Origin: Mycobacterium sp. MFM001
GTDB taxonomy: Bacteria > Actinomycetota > Actinomycetes > Mycobacteriales > Mycobacteriaceae
DNA length: 64,000 nucleotides
Reading direction: 5' to 3'
NCBI RefSeq assembly: GCF_003402475.1
Contig: NZ_BFAB01000010.1
Span: forward strand, 1 to 64,000
Position numbers and translations under genes: made by a program. Shown piece after piece: positions 58,967 through 64,000 of the stretch (its first letter is position 1; every line of letters begins with the position of its first letter). The notes under the pieces are model-generated. The model ran no database searches, had not been told where the DNA came from, and saw only the letters and a program-made list of their open reading frames with translations.

Positions 58967-61423
58967 ATGGCTAGTAAGACCGCCGCGCGATCGCGTGCCC
59001 GAACGAGCAGGTCAAAGGCCGGTTCGCGGTCAGCGACCCGGCCTGCCCGTCCGGCGCCGCCGCGCCGCAAGCCACCGAAGCGACGCCATCCGTCGCCCGT
59101 CGCCGGGGTGGGCGCCACCGTCGGCCGGGGCGTGCGCGCAACCTGGCTGATGCTGGCCAAGGGCACCGGCACCGCGGCGCGGTCGGTTGGCCGTGCCCGC
59201 GACATCGACCCCGGACACCGCCGCGACGGGATCGCCCTGGCGCTGCTCGGGGTGGCGGTCGTGATCGCGGCCAGCTGCTGGTTCGACGCAGCCCGCCCCG
59301 TCGGTGCGTGGATCGACTCCGTGCTGCGGCTGTTCATCGGCTCGGGCGTCGTCCTGCTGCCGGTGGTCACCGCCGCAGTGGCGGTGCTGCTGATGCGCAC
59401 CGAGCCGGACCCCGACGCGCGGCCGCGGCTGGTGCTCGGCGCGGCGATGGTGACGCTGCCCGTGCTGGGCCTGTGGCATCTGTGGGCCGGTTCGCCGGAC
59501 ACCCCGGACGGGCGCCGGCACGCCGCGGGTTTCATCGGCTTCGCGATCGGCGGCCCGCTCTCCGAGGGCCTGAGTGTGTGGATCGCCGCTCCGCTGCTGT
59601 TCATCGGTTCGCTGTTCGGGGTACTGCTGTTGACCGGCACCACGATCCGCGAGGTGCCCGACACGGTGCGCGCCATGTTCGCCACCCGGATGTTCGACGA
59701 AAGGTATCTCGACGAAGCCGAGCCTGAATCCGAAGACGTTGCGACCGAAGACTTTTCCGACGGCTACTACGACGACGCGTCCAGCTATGGCGACGAGTCG
59801 CAACCCTGGCCGTCCGGCAACGATCCCGTCGCCCCCGACGAAACGCCGACCGTGCCCGAGCCCACCGTGTCGCGCAGCCGTCGTAAGGCCAAGCGGGACA
59901 CCATGGTTGTCGACCGCGTGGTCGAAGGGCCCTATACGCTGCCGTCGCTTTCGCTGCTGGTCGCCGGAGATCCGCCCAAGCGGCGCAGCGCCGCCAACGA
60001 GGCGATGGTCGACGCCATCACGTCGGTGCTGCAGCAGTTCAAGGTCGACGCCGCGGTCACCGGCTGCACCCGCGGCCCGACCGTCACCCGCTACGAGGTC
60101 GAGCTGGGCCCGGGCGTCAAGGTGGAGAAAATCACTGCGCTGCAACGCAATATCGCCTACGCGGTGGCTACTGAGAGTGTCCGGATGCTGGCCCCGATCC
60201 CCGGCAAGTCCGCGGTCGGCATCGAGGTGCCCAACACCGACCGGGAAATGGTGCGGCTGGCCGACGTGCTCACTGCGCCGTCCACCCGTCGCGACCACCA
60301 TCCGCTGGTGATCGGGCTGGGCAAAGACATCGAGGGCGACTTCATTTCGGCCAACCTGGCCAAGATGCCGCACCTCTTGGTCGCCGGCTCCACCGGCTCC
60401 GGCAAGTCCAGCTTCATCAACTCGATGCTGATCTCGCTTCTGGCCCGGGCCACCCCGGAGGAGGTCAGGATGATCCTGATCGACCCGAAGATGGTGGAAC
60501 TGACGCCGTACGAAGGCATTCCGCACCTGATCACCCCGATCATCACCCAGCCGAAGAAGGCTGCCGCCGCGCTGGCCTGGCTGGTCGAGGAGATGGAGCA
60601 GCGCTACCAGGACATGCAGGCCTCGCGGGTGCGCCACATCGACGATTTCAACGCCAAGGTGCGCTCCGGGGAGATCACCGCGCCGCTGGGCAGCCAGCGC
60701 GAATACCGGCCTTACCCGTACGTGGTGGCCATCGTCGACGAGCTGGCCGACCTGATGATGACTGCGCCCCGCGACGTCGAGGACGCCGTCGTGCGGATCA
60801 CCCAGAAGGCCCGCGCGGCCGGTATCCATCTGGTGCTGGCCACGCAGCGGCCGTCGGTCGACGTGGTGACCGGGCTGATCAAGACGAACGTGCCCTCGCG
60901 GCTGGCGTTCGCGACGTCGTCGCTCACCGATTCACGGGTGATCCTGGACCAGGCGGGCGCGGAGAAACTGATCGGGATGGGCGACGGCCTTTTCCTGCCG
61001 ATGGGCGCCGGCAAGCCGATCCGCCTGCAGGGGGCGTTCATCACCGACGAGGAGATCCACGCCGTCGTCGCCGCCTGCAAGGAGCAGGCCGAGCCCGAGT
61101 ACACCGAAGGCGTCACCACCGCCAAACCCACCGGCGAGCGCAAGGACGTCGACCCCGACATCGGCGACGACATGGACGTGTTCCTGCAGGCCGTCGAGCT
61201 GGTGGTGTCCAGCCAGTTCGGCTCGACGTCGATGCTGCAGCGCAAGCTGCGGGTCGGCTTCGCCAAGGCGGGCCGGCTGATGGACCTGATGGAGACCCGC
61301 GGCATCGTCGGGCCCTCCGAGGGGTCCAAGGCGCGCGAGGTGCTGGTCAAGCCCGACGAGCTGGCCGCCACGCTGGCGTCCATCCGGGGGCTGGGCGACG
61401 ACGGCGAGTCGGACGAGGACTAG
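58967..61423 (+). CDS. ftsK: DNA translocase FtsK/SpoIIIE
   Basis: 818 aa from ATG at 58967; the longer upstream frame begins in the promoter region. Lys/Arg-rich N terminus (ARSRARTSRSKAGSRS), four transmembrane segments (about residues 85-230), an acidic/Pro linker (250-310), then the motor: GSTGSGKS Walker A (Lys480), VAIVDELADLMM Walker B, and the KOPS-reading gamma winged helix at the end (FLQAVELVVSSQFGSTSMLQRKLRVGFAKAGRLMDLMETRGIVG, shown in part). Septal motor moving the chromosome terminus and activating XerCD. Shorter than the M. tuberculosis protein in the linker. Confidence 0.96.
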   Translation: MASKTAARSRARTSRSKAGSRSATRPARPAPPRRKPPKRRHPSPVAGVGATVGRGVRATWLMLAKGTGTAARSVGRARDIDPGHRRDGIALALLGVAVVIAASCWFDAARPVGAWIDSVLRLFIGSGVVLLPVVTAAVAVLLMRTEPDPDARPRLVLGAAMVTLPVLGLWHLWAGSPDTPDGRRHAAGFIGFAIGGPLSEGLSVWIAAPLLFIGSLFGVLLLTGTTIREVPDTVRAMFATRMFDERYLDEAEPESEDVATEDFSDGYYDDASSYGDESQPWPSGNDPVAPDETPTVPEPTVSRSRRKAKRDTMVVDRVVEGPYTLPSLSLLVAGDPPKRRSAANEAMVDAITSVLQQFKVDAAVTGCTRGPTVTRYEVELGPGVKVEKITALQRNIAYAVATESVRMLAPIPGKSAVGIEVPNTDREMVRLADVLTAPSTRRDHHPLVIGLGKDIEGDFISANLAKMPHLLVAGSTGSGKSSFINSMLISLLARATPEEVRMILIDPKMVELTPYEGIPHLITPIITQPKKAAAALAWLVEEMEQRYQDMQASRVRHIDDFNAKVRSGEITAPLGSQREYRPYPYVVAIVDELADLMMTAPRDVEDAVVRITQKARAAGIHLVLATQRPSVDVVTGLIKTNVPSRLAFATSSLTDSRVILDQAGAEKLIGMGDGLFLPMGAGKPIRLQGAFITDEEIHAVVAACKEQAEPEYTEGVTTAKPTGERKDVDPDIGDDMDVFLQAVELVVSSQFGSTSMLQRKLRVGFAKAGRLMDLMETRGIVGPSEGSKAREVLVKPDELAATLASIRGLGDDGESDED

Positions 61424-61462
61424 CTCACGCCTGCACCCGGGACTGTGGCGCGCAACACACAC

Positions 61463-61483
61463 CGACGGGGGTTATCCCCGCCG
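61463..61483 (+). terminator. Possible terminator after ftsK
   Basis: Stem CGGGG (61466-61470) with CCCCG (61476-61480), loop GTTAT, plus two outer pairs beyond one mismatch; AATAGCGTTTTA follows. Weak hairpin with a T-rich tail; fits the end of ftsK transcription 43 bp after its stop. Confidence 0.35.
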
Positions 61484-61649
61484 AATAGCGTTTTAGTACA
61501 GTGCAACTGGAATCTATGGCAGCTCCGACTCACCCACAGTTCGTGACCGGTCTCTCGCCGGGACCCATAGGGAAGTCAAACGGCACGTCGGGGCCATCCG
61601 CAGGAAACACTCGTAGGCCGCTCGTCCTCAACGGGCATCAGCTTCGCTA

Positions 61650-63161
61650 GTGACCGCAGACGACTCGACAGGCCGCGAATGGTGGCCAGGTGCCCGCGAT
61701 CAGGCTCTGGCCCTGTCGAGTCGGCTCTCTCGTCTGGCCCGATTACGCAAGGAGACCGACCCGGCTGCGGCCGGCGCCGGCGCGGAGGCGGGAAAGCAGC
61801 TGACCGGCGCCGTCGTCATCATCGCGCTCGTCTCGGCGATCTCAGGCATGCTCTACGGCTACGACACCGGCGTCATCTCCTGGGCTCTGTTGGAGCTCAC
61901 CGAGGAATTCAGCCTCACCGCCGGCTTGAAGCAGATGGTCGCCGCCAGCATCCTCCTCGGCGCCGTCGTCGGGGCATTGACGTGCAGCTGGCTTTCCGAT
62001 CGGTGCGGCCGCCGCGGCACATTGTTGATGCTGGCGGTGGTGTTCATCGTCGGCGCGCTGTGGTGCGCCGACGCGTCCGACGCCGCTGTGTTGTCGCTGG
62101 GACGGCTCGTGCTGGGCTTCGCCGTCGGCGGGGCCACGCAGACCGCACCGATGTATGTCGCCGAGCTCTCTCCGCCTGCCTACCGGGGACGGTTGGTGCT
62201 GTGCTTCCAAATCGCCATCGGGGTGGGCCTTCTCATCGCTACCCTCGGCGGGGTCTTCAACTCGATCTCGTGGCGAGGGGCGATCGGAATCGCGTGCGTA
62301 CCCGCCGCGATCATGCTGTGGCTGTTGCTGCGCCTCCCGGAAAGTCCGCGCTGGCTGGTCAAGCAAGATCATCGGAACGCTGCACGAGCCGTGTTGGAGC
62401 GTGTCCGGCCCGACGGCTACGACGTCGACGTCGAGTTGGACGAAGCGATCGAACTCGCGCGCGTCGAACGCACGGCCAGCACCCGGGGGTGGCGCGGGCT
62501 GCGCGACGCCTGGGTGCGCCCGGCCCTGGTCCTGGGTTGCGGCATCGCGGTGTTCACGCAGCTCAGCGGCATCGAGATGATCATCTACTATTCGCCGACC
62601 ATCTTGACCAACGACGGCGTGTACCGGTACGTGGCTCTGCAGGTGTCGGTGGCCTTGGGCGCGGCCTACCTGATCGCCCAGCTGGTCGGGTTGGCCATCA
62701 TCGACCGGGTGGGTCGACGCCGGCTCACCCTCATCATGGTGCCGGGTGCGGCGATCAGCCTGTTCGTGCTTGGCCTGCTCTTCGTCACCAGCAACAGCGG
62801 TCACGAGGTAATCCCGTACATCATGATCTGCCTGATCGCCTTCATGCTGTTCAATGCCGGCGGTCTGCAGCTGATGGGCTGGCTGACCGGCTCGGAGACC
62901 TATCCGCTGGCGGTGCGACCCGCGGCCACCGCCGTACAGTCGGCGACGCTGTGGGCGACCAACCTGCTCATCACGCTGACGATGCTGTCGCTCATCAATG
63001 CGATCGGGCCCGGGCTCTCGATGTGGCTCTACGCGGCGTTCAACGTGGCGGCGTGGATCTTCGTGTACTTCCGCATGCCCGACCTGACCGGTAAGAGCCT
63101 GGAGGAGATCGAGAACAAGCTGTTCGAAGGGAAATTCCGACCGTCGGACTTCACGCGCTGA
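61650..63161 (+). CDS. MFS sugar porter
   Basis: 503 aa, GTG at 61650. Twelve membrane segments in two halves. Sugar-porter signatures: GYDTGVISWALL (TM1), RCGRRGTLL (loop 2-3), LGRLVLGFAVGGATQTAPMYVAELSPPAYRGRL (TM5-loop; shown only in part elsewhere), PESPRWL, FTQLSGIEMIIYYSP and DRVGRRRL. H+-coupled sugar import is the usual role; the substrate is not predictable. The 49-residue N-terminal tail is polar. The 226-bp gap before it holds the ftsK terminator and its own promoter. Confidence 0.88.
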   Translation: MTADDSTGREWWPGARDQALALSSRLSRLARLRKETDPAAAGAGAEAGKQLTGAVVIIALVSAISGMLYGYDTGVISWALLELTEEFSLTAGLKQMVAASILLGAVVGALTCSWLSDRCGRRGTLLMLAVVFIVGALWCADASDAAVLSLGRLVLGFAVGGATQTAPMYVAELSPPAYRGRLVLCFQIAIGVGLLIATLGGVFNSISWRGAIGIACVPAAIMLWLLLRLPESPRWLVKQDHRNAARAVLERVRPDGYDVDVELDEAIELARVERTASTRGWRGLRDAWVRPALVLGCGIAVFTQLSGIEMIIYYSPTILTNDGVYRYVALQVSVALGAAYLIAQLVGLAIIDRVGRRRLTLIMVPGAAISLFVLGLLFVTSNSGHEVIPYIMICLIAFMLFNAGGLQLMGWLTGSETYPLAVRPAATAVQSATLWATNLLITLTMLSLINAIGPGLSMWLYAAFNVAAWIFVYFRMPDLTGKSLEEIENKLFEGKFRPSDFTR

Positions 63162-63175
63162 GGTATTCGGCGAAA

Positions 63176-63221
63176 GTGCGGCCAGCCGCACGTTCGGCCC
63201 CGAGTGTGCGGCCAGACGCAC
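63176..63221. repeat. Two copies of a short palindromic repeat
   Basis: GTGCGGCCAGCCGCAC (63176-63191) and GTGCGGCCAGACGCAC (63206-63221), 14 bp apart. The first folds as a perfect 7-bp stem around CA. They lie between two convergent genes, so they may act as a bidirectional terminator. Similar palindromes are scattered between mycobacterial genes, as far as I recall. Confidence 0.7.
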
Positions 63222-63231
63222 GCTCGACGCG

Positions 63232-63762
63232 TCAGAGCAACAGCAGCATCCGCGAATTGCCCAGGATGTTCGGCTTGACGTAGCTCAGGTCCAGGAACTC
63301 GGCGACACCGATGTCATAGGAGCGGCACATCTCCTCGTACACCTCCGCGGTCACCGGGGTGCCCTCGATCTCGGTGAAGCCGTGCTTGGCGAAGAACTCC
63401 GTTTCGAAGGTCAACACGAACAGCCGCTTCAGCTCGAGATCGCGGGCGACCTCGAGCAACCGGTCGACGATGGCATGCCCGATGCCGCGGCCGGTCATGG
63501 CCGGGTCGACGGCGACGGTGCGCACCTCGCCGAGATCGGACCACAGCACGTGCAGCGCGCCACAGCCGACGACCTCGCCCTCGTGTTCTGCGACCCAGAA
63601 CTCCTGGACGGACTCATACAGCGTCACCAGGTTCTTTTCCAGCAGGATCTTGCCGGCATACGTGTCCACGAGACGTTTGATCGCCGGGACGTCGGAGGTT
63701 CGCGCGCGCCGCACAAGCACGGCTTGCACAGTAGCGGTTTCGGTTTGGCGGGTCGCCGCCAT
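63232..63762 (-). CDS. argA: N-acetylglutamate synthase (GNAT type)
   Basis: 176 aa from ATG at 63762. GNAT acetyltransferase: VRRARTSDVPAIKRLVDTYAGKILLEKNLVTLYESVQEFWVAEHEGEVVGCGALHVLWSDLGEVRTVAVDP is read in parts; acetyl-CoA loop RGIGHAIVDRLLE, and FFAKHGFTEIEG. The short single-domain form lacking the amino acid kinase domain is the mycobacterial ArgA (Rv2747). Acetylates glutamate in arginine synthesis. Convergent with the MFS gene across the palindromes; diverges from pgsA (30-bp gap). Confidence 0.92.
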   Translation of the reverse strand: MAATRQTETATVQAVLVRRARTSDVPAIKRLVDTYAGKILLEKNLVTLYESVQEFWVAEHEGEVVGCGALHVLWSDLGEVRTVAVDPAMTGRGIGHAIVDRLLEVARDLELKRLFVLTFETEFFAKHGFTEIEGTPVTAEVYEEMCRSYDIGVAEFLDLSYVKPNILGNSRMLLLL

Positions 63763-63792
63763 TCGGCCCAGCGGTAAGCAACCGATATTCTG

Positions 63793-64000
63793 ATGGCCGT
63801 GTCGGGACAGCCTCAAACCGGTCCACTGGTCCGGCGTGTCCGCGTCACCAATCTCGCCAACATGCTGACGCTGCTGCGATTGGTGTTGGTCCCGATTTTC
63901 CTGCTCGCGCTCTTTGCCGGCGACGGGCACCAAACCCCAAGTCGCATCGTGGCTTTCGTGATTTTCGCGGTGGCCGTCGTCACCGACCGCTTCGACGGTG
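63793..64000 (+). CDS. pgsA3: CDP-diacylglycerol-glycerol-3-phosphate phosphatidyltransferase (5' part)
   Basis: ATG at 63793, frame open to the window end; 69 codons. MAVSGQPQTGPLVRRVRVTN, then first membrane segment NMLTLLRLVLVPIFLLALFAGDG and second IVAFVIFAVAVVTDRFDG, which begins the CDP-alcohol motif D-G-x2-A-R. Family makes phosphatidylglycerophosphate. The M. tuberculosis gene here is annotated pgsA3 (Rv2746c). The catalytic Asp residues after the first are outside the window. Confidence 0.9.
   Translation, partial: MAVSGQPQTGPLVRRVRVTNLANMLTLLRLVLVPIFLLALFAGDGHQTPSRIVAFVIFAVAVVTDRFDG

Noticed and set aside
59030..60829. 599-codon open frame antisense to ftsK
   Set aside because: Same composition effect; no start context and FtsK motifs are on the other strand.

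Overview
The window is a GC-rich actinobacterial chromosome segment that can be placed in Mycobacterium (sensu lato). The gene order infB-rbfA-nrnA-dinF ... pptT-truB ... ltp1-fadE21-sirR-ribF-rpsO-lppU-gpsI-pepR-ald/aldR ... dapB ... thyA-dfrA ... thyX-dapA-rnj ... ftsK-argA-pgsA follows, in the same relative order, what I remember of the M. tuberculosis region Rv2839c to Rv2746c. Several proteins (ThyX, DapA, RNase J, ThyA) read as close relatives of the tuberculosis proteins. The presence of PptT, many fadD/fadE/SDR genes, a 13E12-family HNH protein, F420- and mycofactocin-type oxidoreductases and GTG starts agrees with this. I cannot name the species. No rRNA, tRNA, CRISPR array or complete insertion sequence was seen.

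Layout. 1-5.3 kb: translation and RNA genes (infB 3' part, rbfA, nrnA) overlapping into a MATE transporter, then a hexapeptide acetyltransferase. 5.3-7.6 kb: an accessory stretch with an orphan small protein, a 419-bp AT-richer non-coding region, a tiny secreted peptide ending in a His/Trp tail, a perfect 17-bp hairpin and a lipoprotein. 7.5-12.3 kb: echA16-like hydratase, DUF2277/DUF1802 pair, two hydrolases and a DUF3558-like exported protein. 12.3-14.9 kb: metallophosphoesterase-pptT-truB, stop/start coupled. 14.9-23.6 kb: a TetR regulator with a perfect palindrome in its promoter, followed by an eight-gene, almost fully overlapping lipid-degradation cassette (thiolase, SRPBCC, MaoC hydratase, SDR, acyl-CoA dehydrogenase, hydrolase, acyl-CoA synthetase, SDR).

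23.6-32.8 kb: core genes sirR, ribF, rpsO, lppU, gpsI, pepR, a nitronate monooxygenase-like gene, and ald divergent from its regulator aldR. 32.8-36.9 kb: acyl-CoA synthetase and SRPBCC genes behind aldR, two tandem paralogous mini-membrane proteins, and a 13E12 HNH protein. 36.9-43.2 kb: dapB leads a coupled run that ends in an acyl-CoA synthetase joined to a single-chain biotin-dependent acyl-CoA carboxylase. 43.2-46.8 kb: a second TetR gene and an SDR-FadE-SDR operon; each is preceded by a copy of the same operator, ACYTGA-N8-TCARGT.

46.8-64 kb: F420-type oxidoreductase and dienelactone hydrolase, thyA-dfrA, a DivIVA-like coiled-coil protein with an internal 33-bp duplication, a YcaQ-like protein, dipeptidase, thyX-dapA-rnj, a minus-strand block (DUF2834, monooxygenase, mycofactocin-type SDR, methyltransferase), ftsK, a sugar-porter MFS gene, argA and the start of a pgsA gene.

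Together the window mixes conserved housekeeping genes (translation initiation, rRNA/RNA processing, folate/thymidylate, lysine/DAP, chromosome segregation) with two separately regulated fatty-acid or steroid-like degradation units. The candidate new biology lies in the His/Trp peptide locus, the operator pair of the second TetR, the first TetR cassette, the mini-membrane paralogues and the coiled-coil protein.
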